Assembly (NCBI GenBank): GCA_024642665.1
Contig: JAHEAR010000002.1
Span: 70,689 to 134,688 of the forward strand
Source of the DNA: Bacteroidota bacterium
Lineage (GTDB): Bacteria; Bacteroidota; Bacteroidia; Chitinophagales; Saprospiraceae
DNA length: 64,000 bases
Direction: 5' to 3'
Below, piece after piece: positions 26,801 to 36,300 of this stretch. A program made the position numbers and the translations under genes. The notes under the pieces were generated by a model that had not been told where the DNA came from, did no database searches, and worked only from the letters and a program-made list of their open reading frames with translations. Positions within the stretch are counted from its first letter, which is position 1. The number at the start of each line of letters is the position of its first letter.

Positions 26801-27336
26801 TAAGTGCCAATTTTACAATTACACCTAATCAGCCTTGCATAGACATCATTGATAATACGATTCAGGTCATTGATTTAGCCACCGGATATACGGATGCTTC
26901 CATAGATTTTGGTGATGGCAGTGGTGCTGTTCCATTTGTTCAGGGAGAATTTATTGAACATGATTATGAAACAATCGGGGATTTCCTGATTACGCTGATT
27001 GTGTCCAATGATCTTGGTTGTATGGATACTTTGTATCGTGCTATTTGTGTTGAAAATCGCGTCGTGATCTATGTCCCTAATGTATTTTCACCAAATGGTG
27101 ACGGACAAAATGATGTTGTCAAAATTGAAGCATTTGGCATGACAGACATCACCTGGAATGTCTTTACACGCTGGGGAGAAAATATATTTGAAGCGCATAC
27201 TTTCGACGAAACATGGGATGGTACCAATGATGGCCGCTCCATGGATCCCGGGGTTTTTGTAGTGCATATAAACTATACTGATCAGGAGACCGGTCAGCAG
27301 GGTTGGCATACCTCTACCGTCACGTTAATCAAATAG
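23803..27336 (+). CDS. Large T9SS cargo with CUB and PKD domains, type B sorting tail
   Basis: 1177 residues: signal peptide (LFICVLLCCAGFSFSFAQ), a CUB-like domain (about 45-150, with TICVDNADEIIIAF and NYDILAIYDGPN), several cysteine-bearing Ig-like repeats of the GGxWxGPG type (about 340-860, e.g. GGTWAGPGF), a PKD domain (about 1000-1075) and a gliding-motility-associated C-terminus (VPNVFSPNGDGQNDV..TRWGENIFEAH..WDGTNDG). That tail is the T9SS type B signal, normally dependent on a PorP/SprF-like partner, which is not in this window. Likely a surface-displayed adhesin or scaffold for the operon's lipoproteins. The stop of the previous gene directly precedes its ATG. Confidence 0.88.
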   Translation: MMFVYLTYRQLTQRLGHLFICVLLCCAGFSFSFAQTTYMMQNLVVNDCEGTLTDSENGPEVGQYDHNEDYTFTICVDNADEIIIAFNFFSTEDNYDILAIYDGPNTGSPLLASLTGVIQPPPVIVATSGCVTFHFISDDNIVAAGWELDWTVEIDDPVPPVIEVVSVLDCPMDAITFQFDFPVDCDVFTASNFSIIGPGGPSIAQINPLDCISGELGQMFEVVFNAELAQSGTYRLLFNGAIQDVCGEWHDVSANVVFDLTNCPFTVEIVLEDVACEGDCGTVRAMVIGGDVGAIYTYAWGHTPLNQAIVNICTDVTVLLSVTVTDPVSMDMVVAQFNYVPLENPVILNPVQDTICSSMSDHFYQSSLPGGLYTSAIIPAWLEADGRYQFWRWQNMSNLSTDLVTYTAPNGCVAYDTVLVLPVNPGSIEAACVGAPDFMVNGGTPAGGIWQGPNITQNGTFSPIAAGSFVVNYTAPNGCVAYKRINVEPGITLPLVDTICSSQEFDLVAVPYGGRWTGPGIINSILGRIRPWSVPTNQTYTYIYTLEGCVDSIDVFIQELWAGPDFSVCKSDSLIFLNQVGNWSGPGVYLPLQNAFDISMLGPGSYNYTIAAFGCTDDFTLYIEDPYAEPYNPISFCQEDTWYLLSDYVDYGPNWGSFTGPTITEFNDEWYFNPGLAGGGIHTIYFNAVGCQDSFTINVEQFADIPDYSFCELSPAQLLSANPPGGTWAGPGFLDGASGLFDPQLLSPGIHYITYVSPSGCLSNDSIEIIIREVVSITGIDQVYCNADTLINVAINPAGGDFYINGVLSPPQFNPSVLGTGTHELFYTRGTGPCGSEKRIFFSVMPPISGVTSASDSICMGENAVVTIAATGGIGTLTYTWDQGLGFGSSHIVSPTLNALYSVTVTDGCSEPFTSSTFIFVHQPFDISLSTGPPVCYDDTSYVEIVPPVPGQYLVQWYLDTIYENPYLEGNPGIYQAEVTELFSGCRQTFDIQIPGPPPLSANFTITPNQPCIDIIDNTIQVIDLATGYTDASIDFGDGSGAVPFVQGEFIEHDYETIGDFLITLIVSNDLGCMDTLYRAICVENRVVIYVPNVFSPNGDGQNDVVKIEAFGMTDITWNVFTRWGENIFEAHTFDETWDGTNDGRSMDPGVFVVHINYTDQETGQQGWHTSTVTLIK

Positions 27337-27360
27337 AAGCCCAAATAAATAAGGAATAGA

Positions 27361-27912
27361 ATGTCTGTACTTCCTGATCAATCCATTATTGCAGCTGTCA
27401 GGCAGTGGGTTGAAACTGTTGTGATCGACCTAAACCTTTGCCCTTTTGCAAGGAAAGTTTATCTTAAGCATGGCGTTCGATTTGCTGTTTCCGATGCTCG
27501 CACAGAAGAAGATTTACTTTTGCATCTACATAAGGAATTGAAACGTATTCAAGCAGATGTTTCCATTGATACTACCCTACTCATCCATCCTTATATCCTG
27601 AATGATTTTATGGATTATAATCAATTTCTTGATCTGGCAGATCATCTATTATCTGAGATGAATCTCACAGGGGTATTTCAAATTGCAAGTTTTCATCCGG
27701 CGTATCAATTTGCCGGTACCGAATCAGATGATGCGGAAAACTATACGAACAGATCACCCTACCCGGTTTTGCACATCATAAATGAAGACGATCTCGAAAA
27801 AGCAATATCTTCTCATCCGGATATTGCTGCTGTCCCAATCAGAAATGAACAACTGCTTCGTGATTTAGGCACGAACAAAATGAAAGCTCTTCTGAAAGCC
27901 TGCTTTCAATAA
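27361..27912 (+). CDS. DUF1415 family protein
   Basis: 183 residues beginning AAVRQWVETVVIDLNLCPFARKVY, the hallmark block of DUF1415, with the conserved GVFQIASFHPAYQFAGTESDDAENYTNRSPYP segment around the middle. Function is unknown in the family; the conserved Cys and His residues suggest metal or cofactor binding. Cytoplasmic. Begins 24 bases after the cargo gene and could be read through from that operon, but nothing ties the functions together. Confidence 0.85.
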   Translation: MSVLPDQSIIAAVRQWVETVVIDLNLCPFARKVYLKHGVRFAVSDARTEEDLLLHLHKELKRIQADVSIDTTLLIHPYILNDFMDYNQFLDLADHLLSEMNLTGVFQIASFHPAYQFAGTESDDAENYTNRSPYPVLHIINEDDLEKAISSHPDIAAVPIRNEQLLRDLGTNKMKALLKACFQ

Positions 27913-28005
27913 GTTGGTCTCTCCTTATTTGATTATATACCATAATGCTGCCAATAAACGAGAATCCATTTACCCTCCCTATATTGAGATGTAATTCGTT
28001 TAACC

Positions 28006-30174
28006 GTGCCACAGAAAATTCTTCTTGTCAATCCTCCTTTTACACAGCTCAACACGCCCTATCCGGCAACGGCCTATCTTAAGGGATATCTGAATACCCG
28101 GCGGATTGACAGCATACAAATCGATTTAGGGATAGAAACGATTCTGCAGATTTTTTCTAAACCTGGCCTTGAGCGCCTTTTTCAATCTGTCGAGGAGAAG
28201 ATCGCAACAGGCTCTCGGAATTCAAAAAGAATATATTCCCTCCGCTTCGATTATATCAACACCATTGAATCTGTCATTCGGTTTTTACAGGATGAAGACC
28301 CAACACTATCCTTTCCAATTGCTGAACGTAAGTTACTGCCTGAAGCCTCAAAATTTGAACAATTGGAGGATGTCGATTGGGCTTTTGGTACGATGGGCGT
28401 CCGTGATAAAGCAAGGCATGTGGCGACCCTCTATCTTGAAGATATTTCCGATTTTATCGTTGAATTGGCTGATCCACATTTTGGGTTTAGCCGCTATGCC
28501 GAACGACTCGCTTTATCAGCCAACTCGTTTGATGAATTATATACAGAACTACATAAACCACTGAATTTTGTTTCAGAGGTGATGATTGCATTGCTTGAAG
28601 AGCACATCCTAAAACACCAACCCACCATGGTCTGTTTTTCAGTGCCATTTCCAGGCAATGTATTTGCTACACTAAAATGCGGGCAATGGTTAAAGCTACA
28701 TCATAAGGAAGTACGAATTATTATGGGTGGTGGTTACCCTAATACAGAGTTACGTTCTATTTCCGATATGCGTGTTTTCGAATTTGTTGATTTTATATGT
28801 TTAGATGATGGGGAAGTTCCGCTAGAAATAATTTTATCACATCTCGATGGAATCATTGAACCCCGGATGTTAAAACGCACGTTCACGCTGGTCAATGGCG
28901 AAGTCATCTATTGCAATGGTAGTTTGATGCCGGATGTTAAACAAGCATTTGCAGGCACGCCGGATTATTCCGGTCTTCCCTTAAAAAAATATCTTTCCGT
29001 CATACAGCTGACAAACCCAATGCACCGTCTCTGGAGTGATGGCCGATGGAACAAATTGACTATGGCGCATGGATGCTACTGGGGTAAATGTACATTCTGT
29101 GATATTTCTCTGGATTATATAAAGAATTACGAAGCTTCATCTGCTCAACTGATTGTTGACCGCATGGAGACACTCATTGAACAAACGGGCGAAAGTGGGT
29201 TTCATTTTGTGGATGAAGCTGCTCCTCCGGCATTGATGAAAGCCGTGGCGCTGGAGATCCTTCGAAGAAAATTAGTGGTAAGCTGGTGGACTAATATTCG
29301 TTTTGAAAAAAGTTTTACGGCCGATTTGTGCAGACTGCTTAGTGCATCCGGTTGCATAGCCATTTCAGGAGGACTGGAAGTAGCTTCTGACCGACTCTTA
29401 CAACTTATCGCTAAGGGTGTTACGGTTGAACAAGTCACCAGGGTCAATGAAAACTTTAAACAAGCCGGTATCATGGTGCATGCCTACCTGATGTATGGAT
29501 TTCCTACGCAAACGGCGCAGGAAACCATCGACTCGCTGGAAGTAGTACGACAGATGTTTGAAGCAGATGTCTTGCAATCTGCTTTTTGGCACCGCTTTGC
29601 CATGACCGCCCATAGCCCTGTTGGTATGTATCCGGATCAGTTTAATGTTAAAACCATCACCGAAGGCATTGGTGCTTTTGCCAACAATGATTTAGTACAC
29701 GTTGACCCCACAGGAACAAATCATGATCTGTTTCAGGAAGGCTTGAAACGCTCGTTATACAATTTCATGCATGGTGTTGGGCTTGATTTTCCACTTCAAC
29801 AATGGTTTGATGAACCGGTTCCCAAAACTTCCCTTCCGCCTGATTTGATCAGCGGCTATCTGGCAATGCCTTCAGGAAGAGATATGAAGGACAGTGACCA
29901 ATTGGTCTGGATTGGTGGTGCGGTTGCTTACCAAACAGGAAATGCAATGCTTTATATCCATTCAAGACAGGACACTCGCAAAATTCCTTGTTCAAAAGAG
30001 GCAGGTATATGGTTGGAAAAAATATTATCCACAAGCACACCTGGTCACGAACAAGTGCTTTCCTTTAAAGCACTTCGAGAGGATTATAGTAATGCCGGAT
30101 TTGAAGATTTCACGCTCTTCTGGTATGGAAATGTAATGGAGTCTTTGAAAGAAATTGGCTTGCTGGTGTTGTAA
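28006..30174 (+). CDS. B12-binding-type radical SAM protein
   Basis: 722 residues from a GTG start. The N-terminal third is an alpha/beta domain like the cobalamin-binding fold (ILLVNPPFTQLNTPYPATAYLKGYL; later IIMGGGYPNTEL) but shows no DxHxxG, so lower-axial His ligation is doubtful. The radical SAM core follows: Cys357, Cys362 and Cys365 in HGCYWGKCTFCD give CX4CX2C rather than CX3CX2C. GGLEVASDRLL and YLMYGFPTQT are the expected later core strands. The C-terminal 150 residues have no family I know. It probably alkylates or rearranges an unknown substrate. Convergent with pyrC, 7 bases apart. Confidence 0.85.
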   Translation: MPQKILLVNPPFTQLNTPYPATAYLKGYLNTRRIDSIQIDLGIETILQIFSKPGLERLFQSVEEKIATGSRNSKRIYSLRFDYINTIESVIRFLQDEDPTLSFPIAERKLLPEASKFEQLEDVDWAFGTMGVRDKARHVATLYLEDISDFIVELADPHFGFSRYAERLALSANSFDELYTELHKPLNFVSEVMIALLEEHILKHQPTMVCFSVPFPGNVFATLKCGQWLKLHHKEVRIIMGGGYPNTELRSISDMRVFEFVDFICLDDGEVPLEIILSHLDGIIEPRMLKRTFTLVNGEVIYCNGSLMPDVKQAFAGTPDYSGLPLKKYLSVIQLTNPMHRLWSDGRWNKLTMAHGCYWGKCTFCDISLDYIKNYEASSAQLIVDRMETLIEQTGESGFHFVDEAAPPALMKAVALEILRRKLVVSWWTNIRFEKSFTADLCRLLSASGCIAISGGLEVASDRLLQLIAKGVTVEQVTRVNENFKQAGIMVHAYLMYGFPTQTAQETIDSLEVVRQMFEADVLQSAFWHRFAMTAHSPVGMYPDQFNVKTITEGIGAFANNDLVHVDPTGTNHDLFQEGLKRSLYNFMHGVGLDFPLQQWFDEPVPKTSLPPDLISGYLAMPSGRDMKDSDQLVWIGGAVAYQTGNAMLYIHSRQDTRKIPCSKEAGIWLEKILSTSTPGHEQVLSFKALREDYSNAGFEDFTLFWYGNVMESLKEIGLLVL

Positions 30175-30181
30175 CAAGGTC

Positions 30182-31516
30182 TTAACGCTTAAACTTTAAA
30201 CGCATGCCCTTAGGTTCACCCACTATTTTTCCTTCTGAATAAACCAAATGCCCATTTACCCAGGTTCCATCAATTTGTCCCGGTAGTGATTTATTTTCCA
30301 GGGGAGACCAGGCACATTTATACAAAATATTCTCTTTAGAGACTTTGTATTCTTTATTGACATCGATCAGTACAAGATCAGCATAGGCGCCTTCCTCCAC
30401 GTATCCGCGATCCGCTATATTAAAGCATTCAGATGGTGCGTGACACATTTTTTCTACGATACGCTCCAATGAAATTTTACCGGCTTTCCAATGCGTTAAC
30501 ATCATCTGAAGTGTATGCTGCAATAGCGGGAGACCTGCCGGAGCATTAGGGTATGGCATTGATTTTTCTTCCCAGGTGTGTGGTGCGTGATCGGAGGCGA
30601 TGATATCTATGCGATCATCTAGCACAGCCTGTAAGATGGCATCTCGATCTTCCGAAGTTTTTATAGCCGGATTACACTTAATTTGATTTCCCAGCGCTAT
30701 ATAATCCTGATCAGAATAATACATGTGATGCACGCATGCTTCTGATGTAATTCGTTTACGCGCGATGGGTCCCGCTTCAAACAAACTGACCTCTTCTTTG
30801 GTACTGATGTGCAGCACATGAAATCTGGTATTGTATTTTTTGGCCAAGCCAACCGCCATCGATGAGTTTAACAAGCATGCTTCTCTGCTTCTAATCCATG
30901 GATGTACGGAAGGAGGCATCATTTCTCCATATTTCACCTCAGCCTCTTTCATATTAGCTCTGATCGTCCCCTCATCTTCACAATGTGCGGCCAGTAAAAT
31001 ATGGCTTCTGGAAAATAACTGATCCAATGCTTCTGTATTATCCACCAGCATATTTCCGGTACTGCTCCCCATAAAGACCTTAATGCCACATACATTCTGC
31101 GGATCAGTCTTCAGGACTTCATCAATATTGTCATTGGTAGCCCCCATAAAAAATGAGTAATTCCCCCATGCGGACTTTTCAGCAATTTTATATTTATCAG
31201 CCAGTAAGGCCTGTGTCACTGCAGGTGGTTTGGTGTTTGGCATTTCCATAAAGGAAGTCACGCCACCTGCCACGCCTGCTCTTGACTCTGAATAAATATT
31301 GGCTTTATATTCCATGCCGGGTTCTCTGAAATGCACCTGATCATCAATAATGCCGGGAATCAGGTGTCTTCCATGCACAGGCACCTCTGTGACCTTAAAG
31401 GGTACCTGAATCGATTGATCAACTCTTTCAATGCGATTTCCGCGCACCAAAACGTCATTTTCAGTGATTTTACCTCTGTTTATAACTAAAGCTTCTTTAA
31501 AGAGAATATCTGCCAT
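30182..31516 (-). CDS. pyrC: Dihydroorotase (type I amidohydrolase)
   Basis: 444 residues from ATG 31516. Type I dihydroorotase blocks: IPGIIDDQVHFREPG (metal site), SRAGVAGGVTSFMEMPNTKP, CGIKVFMGSSTGNML with the carbamylated lysine, AAHCEDE, HVLHISTKEE, and IIASDHAPHTWEEK with the catalytic Asp. It cyclises carbamoyl-aspartate in pyrimidine synthesis. In the HxH position the first residue is Gln60 (DDQVHF); I recall the same in other Bacteroidota sequences, so it is probably not inactivating. An in-frame ATG at 31564 is upstream of the promoter box and was rejected. Allantoinase or dihydropyrimidinase are less likely. Confidence 0.9.
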   Translation of the reverse strand: MADILFKEALVINRGKITENDVLVRGNRIERVDQSIQVPFKVTEVPVHGRHLIPGIIDDQVHFREPGMEYKANIYSESRAGVAGGVTSFMEMPNTKPPAVTQALLADKYKIAEKSAWGNYSFFMGATNDNIDEVLKTDPQNVCGIKVFMGSSTGNMLVDNTEALDQLFSRSHILLAAHCEDEGTIRANMKEAEVKYGEMMPPSVHPWIRSREACLLNSSMAVGLAKKYNTRFHVLHISTKEEVSLFEAGPIARKRITSEACVHHMYYSDQDYIALGNQIKCNPAIKTSEDRDAILQAVLDDRIDIIASDHAPHTWEEKSMPYPNAPAGLPLLQHTLQMMLTHWKAGKISLERIVEKMCHAPSECFNIADRGYVEEGAYADLVLIDVNKEYKVSKENILYKCAWSPLENKSLPGQIDGTWVNGHLVYSEGKIVGEPKGMRLKFKR

Positions 31517-31520
31517 AGCA

Positions 31521-31528
31521 CAAAGATA
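31521..31528 (-). promoter_or_regulatory. -7 box TATCTTTG directly before pyrC
   Basis: Exact TAnnTTTG with only 4 bases (TGCT) between it and the pyrC ATG, so the transcript should start at or within a base or two of the start codon. It fixes the start at 31516. Confidence 0.55.
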
Positions 31529-31572
31529 CCTTGATTTCATTCGATAGTTCGGGGCATAGCGCAAAAAATATA

Positions 31573-31580
31573 TAGTTTTG
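31573..31580 (+). promoter_or_regulatory. -7 box TAGTTTTG for purK-purE
   Basis: Exact TAnnTTTG, 19 bases before the purK ATG; a TTCG 21 bases upstream could serve as a weak -33. pyrC and purK promoters lie back to back in about 80 bases. Confidence 0.5.
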
Positions 31581-31599
31581 CAGCCTTAAATATTACAAA

Positions 31600-32763
31600 A
31601 TGCAAATTGTCAATCCGTTTTCAACTCCCGATAAAGTGATTGGTATCTGTGGTGGTGGCCAGTTAGGTAAAATGCTCTGTGAGGCAGCCTCAGCCTGGGA
31701 CTGGAAAACTGCCGTATTGGATGAATCCCATGATTTTCCTGCAGGAAAAATAGCTCACCGATTTACAGAAGGTGATTTTACGAAGTACGAAGATGTGCTG
31801 GCATTTGGAAAAACGGTCGATGTCCTGACGATTGAGATCGAGAAAGTTAATCTGGAGGCCTTGATTGAACTTGAAAAGATGGGCAAAATCGTTCATCCCT
31901 CCCCTGCTGCATTAAGGATCATCAGAGACAAAGCATTACAAAAACAATTTTTTATCGATCAGGGACTTCCTACGGCAGAACAGTTTTTATTTGATTCACG
32001 AGAATCATTGCTGGAGGAATTCCACGCCGGAAAAATCACCATTCCATTTGTCCAGAAAGTACGTTCAGGCGGCTATGATGGACGTGGTGTAGCGATCATA
32101 CGAAAAGAAGAAGATCTGGCATTGTTGCTGGAAGGACCTTGTCTGGTGGAAGCAATGGTAGATATAGAAACCGAAGTTTCTGTGATCGCCGTAAGAAATG
32201 AAAATGGAGAAATAAAAACCTTTCCTCCTGTCGCCATGGCTTTTCATCCGGAGGCCAACCTCGTGGAATATTTATATTGTCCAAGTGGTTTAGGTCCTGC
32301 CCTGGAACTGGAAGCAACGCAAATTGCGCAAGCGGCCATTGAATCACTTGAAATGTCGGGATTACTTGCAGTTGAACTTTTTCTCACGACAGATGGTGAC
32401 TGGTTGATCAATGAAGTAGCTCCTCGTCCACATAACAGTGGTCATCATACGATTGAATGTTGTAGTGTCAGTCAGTTTCAGCAACACCTGCTGGCTATCT
32501 GCAATCTGCCTTTAATTGATCCGCAACTTTTGCAACCGGCCGTGATGATTAATTTGCTCGGGGAGGAAGGCTATACAGGACCGGTGAAATATATTGGGAT
32601 AGAACAAGCTTTACGCTTAGGTTCGGTATATGTACACCTTTATGGAAAGGAGACAACAAAACCTTTTCGAAAAATGGGACATGTCACGGTTTCCAATCGA
32701 AATGTCAGCAGTGCGATAAAAACTGCTAACTTTATTAAAGATCAAATCAAAGTAATAGCATGA
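31600..32763 (+). CDS. purK: 5-(carboxyamino)imidazole ribonucleotide synthase
   Basis: 387 residues of the ATP-grasp fold: IGICGGGQLGKMLCEAA (N-terminal nucleotide-type loop), VQKVRSGGYDGRGV (the glycine-rich ATP lid), LVEAMVDIETEVSVI, and LINEVAPRPHNSGHHTIE, a PurK fingerprint. It carboxylates AIR with bicarbonate and ATP in purine synthesis. Its TGA overlaps the purE ATG by 4 bases (ATGA), so the two are coupled. Confidence 0.96.
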   Translation: MQIVNPFSTPDKVIGICGGGQLGKMLCEAASAWDWKTAVLDESHDFPAGKIAHRFTEGDFTKYEDVLAFGKTVDVLTIEIEKVNLEALIELEKMGKIVHPSPAALRIIRDKALQKQFFIDQGLPTAEQFLFDSRESLLEEFHAGKITIPFVQKVRSGGYDGRGVAIIRKEEDLALLLEGPCLVEAMVDIETEVSVIAVRNENGEIKTFPPVAMAFHPEANLVEYLYCPSGLGPALELEATQIAQAAIESLEMSGLLAVELFLTTDGDWLINEVAPRPHNSGHHTIECCSVSQFQQHLLAICNLPLIDPQLLQPAVMINLLGEEGYTGPVKYIGIEQALRLGSVYVHLYGKETTKPFRKMGHVTVSNRNVSSAIKTANFIKDQIKVIA

Positions 32764-33260
32764 GTCAGCCATTAGTGTCTATCGTCATGGGATCCGATTC
32801 AGACTTGCCTTTTATGAATCCGGCAGCAGAATTCCTTTCTTCCTTTAATATCGCTTATGAAATTGATATTGTTTCTGCGCATCGAACACCGGATAAGCTT
32901 GTTGATTTTTCAAAGCATGCACACACGCGTGGGATCAAGGTCATTATAGCAGGTGCCGGAGGTGCGGCTCATCTTCCCGGTATGATAGCCAGTTTGACAC
33001 CTCTTCCGGTCATTGGTGTACCTGTCATGTCCTCTTCCAATTTAACGCAAGGCTGGGATTCGATTCTTTCTATTCTTCAAATGCCGGGAGGAGTGCCTGT
33101 GGCCACTGTGGCGATCAATGGTTCTAAAAATGCGGGAATTCTTGCAGCACAAATTATTGGTACCCGTGATGAAGAGATAATGAACAAAGTACTCGCTTAT
33201 AAGCAGGAAATGAAAGATGCTGTGGATAGTAAATCAGACCAATTAAAAAGCAAGACTTAA
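32760..33260 (+). CDS. purE: N5-carboxyaminoimidazole ribonucleotide mutase
   Basis: 166 residues with MGSDSDLPFMNPAAEFL, SAHRTPDKLVDFSKHA (catalytic His) and GAGGAAHLPGMIASLTPLPVIGVP, the class I PurE signature. It moves the carboxyl group made by PurK to C4 of the imidazole. Length is normal. It converges with the giant gene, 58 bases apart, where I see no clear terminator. Confidence 0.96.
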   Translation: MSQPLVSIVMGSDSDLPFMNPAAEFLSSFNIAYEIDIVSAHRTPDKLVDFSKHAHTRGIKVIIAGAGGAAHLPGMIASLTPLPVIGVPVMSSSNLTQGWDSILSILQMPGGVPVATVAINGSKNAGILAAQIIGTRDEEIMNKVLAYKQEMKDAVDSKSDQLKSKT

Positions 33261-33318
33261 AGGTATATTACCCATCCTAATCTCGATTGGTCAAAAAGGT
33301 TTCGAGTATTGAGTAAGG

Positions 33319-36300
33319 TTATTTTACTTTTAATATCTTGAAGACGAGCACTTCATCCTTCACTTTAATTTTTATAAAGTATAAGCCCGGCGCTTCTGTG
33401 GAAAAGGCCGTCAGCACTTCTGTTTCATCAATCAGTTGTTTCTCTTCAACGACTTGGCCTTGCAGATTACACAAGGTGATTAATACATCATTTTCCTCTC
33501 TCAACTTCAGTTTTACATTAAAGTCATTGGCTGAAGGATTTGGATATACGTTGGCAAAAAGTATTTCATTTCGAGCCTGAATATCCGGCTCATTTAGAAG
33601 GCATTCAACTATTCTAATTTCTTTTGTGACGGCAAGACTTGCACAATCCCCCTGGTAGATAATCAAGGTCACCGTATAAATGCCACTGGTTGTATAGTAA
33701 TGCACGGGATCGGCTTCAAAGCTTATGGTATTATCACCAAAATCCCACAAGTACGCTGTCGAATCAGTAATATTATCCGATATATCAAAAATATAAATAG
33801 CCTGATCTGTACATCCCATTTCTGATATTAAAAAATTAGCCTGAATACCGTCTTCACCTGTATTAAATATTGACACCGTATCCGATTTTGAAGGACAAAA
33901 TCCATTGGACACAGTCCATACAAAAACATTCTTCCCTATACCAAGATCAGTGACACTTGTTGATGGAGCATCCGGATCAGCGATGACACCTTCCCCGGAA
34001 TACAGTGACCAATGGCCTTTAGCTTTACCTGGTCCAGGTATAGAAGCCTCCAGAAGCACTAAAGGAAGATCACAATACACTTTATCCGTACCGGCAAATG
34101 GATCGTCAAGTTTGGATGCTGTCGTGATGACTACCGTATCAGATTTGGATGGACAACCCCCATTACGAACGGTCCATTCAAATCCAATTTCAGTTCCGTA
34201 AGGTGCATTTGAAAAATTAGAATGAGGGTCGAATGGATCCACAATAGTTCCAGATCCATACAATAATGACCACTCCCCGGTTCCTAATAATGGAATTTCT
34301 GCAGACAAAAAGAAACCCGTATCGCAAACTGTCAGATCGTCTCCTGCAAAAGCAGCGGAAGTCGAATCTGAATTAGAAATGATCACTTCATCTACCTGGG
34401 CTGGACAAAAACCATTAGATATCGTCCAGGCAAGCGTAACACTTTCATTGGGTAACAAACCGGTAACTTGAGAAACCGGAGATGAAGGTGTAAGTATATT
34501 CGCTGTGCCTTGCACCACTGACCACATTCCGGTTCCAACTAAAGGATCGTTTCCTGTTAAAGTTGTAAAGGACTGGTTGCATAACGCCTGATCATCTCCT
34601 GCAAGCGATTCATCTGGTTTTGCACACAAAGTTATTTTCTGTACACATGAGCTTGAATTTCCGCATGCATCAGAAAATGTCCATGTTCTGTTAATAATGG
34701 TAGGACATCCAAACACTTTCACATCTATATAAGTCACGCCGGAAATACCACAATCATCCGACACATCACCCTGATTTGCAGCATTCTTAAACACTTGCAC
34801 ACTGCTTCTTCTCATCTCAGTAGAAAATACAGGATCTGTGATGATCGCCACGTCACAATCATCATAATGACGACTCACTGCACAGGCAATCACATGAGGT
34901 CCTATGGAATCATCTACTGTGATCGTCTGCGTACAGGTCGAAGATTGATCACATGCATCAGTCAATGTCCAGGTACGAGTAATGATCATCGGACATGTTC
35001 CTGTCACTATATCAATATAGTTTACAGAAGCTATACCACATACATCTGAAACATTCCCAAGATTCGTATTGTCTTCAAATACATCTTCACTGGAGGATGC
35101 AGTGACCAGTGAAAAAGGCGGATTGGTGAGTGCTTCAACACCACATCCGGACACCATTCGGGATACCGGATTGGCATTTATCACCGGCGCAATTGTATCA
35201 TTGATATTGATCTGCTGAATACATTCAGCGGAATTCCCACACGCATCAGCAATGATAAACTTGCGATGAATGATGTACCGGTTGGCACAAATTGAATCTG
35301 TTATGCCATCTTCAAAAGCAAATGTAAAATCAGTATCATCGCAATTATCGATGATGACCAAATCACTAATATTCGGTACAGGGACTAAATCTGCACACAG
35401 TACGGTAGTATCGGGAGGGCAAGCGATCGTAGGTGCAATGCTGTCAGAAACCATAATGGCTTGCGTGCAGGTGGATGTATTGCCGCACTGGTCTGACGCC
35501 ATATAGGTTCTGATCAAAGTAAATTGATTGCTGCAAATTTGATTAATAACTGATTCCCCAACAAAAGTGATAATAGGTTGCCCACCACAATTGTCCATTG
35601 CCATCAGAAGATCAGGATCAGCTTCCGGTATATCACCGAAGCAGTTAATCAAGGTATCTGCGGGACAGGATGTAATTAATGGTGGTGTTGTGTCTTCCAC
35701 ACTGATTACCTGTTGACAAGTAGCAGTATGGCCACAGCCATCTGTAACCGTCCAGACACGAATGATCATATATTCCTGCGGACAACCGCCTTCAATAATT
35801 GCATCATTATACGTTATCTCCGGTGAACCATCACAATTATCGATTGCTTTGGCGACCCCTGTATTATCGGGCAAAGTATTTTCATCGCATTCTATTGTTA
35901 AATTGGCAGGGCATGTTATGACTGGAGCCGTATTGTCTTCAACATCTATCTCCTGCTCACAGGTACTGCTATTCCCACAACCATCTGACGCTGTCCAGAT
36001 GCGTATGATCGTATACACCTCAGGGCATCCACCGGGTACAAAAGCATCACTAAACGTAACGGTCGGTACACCACAGTTATCATTTGCTATGGCAATACCT
36101 GTATTATCGGGCAAAGTATTTTCTTCACATTCTATCGTTAAATTAGCAGGGCATGTTATGCTCGGAGCTGTATTGTCTTCAACTTGTATCTCTTGTTCAC
36201 AGGTACTACTATTCCCACAAGCATCGGTAGCAATCCAGGTTCTAATAATATAATATTCCTGTACACATCCACCGGATAAAATTTGATCACTGTACGTAAC

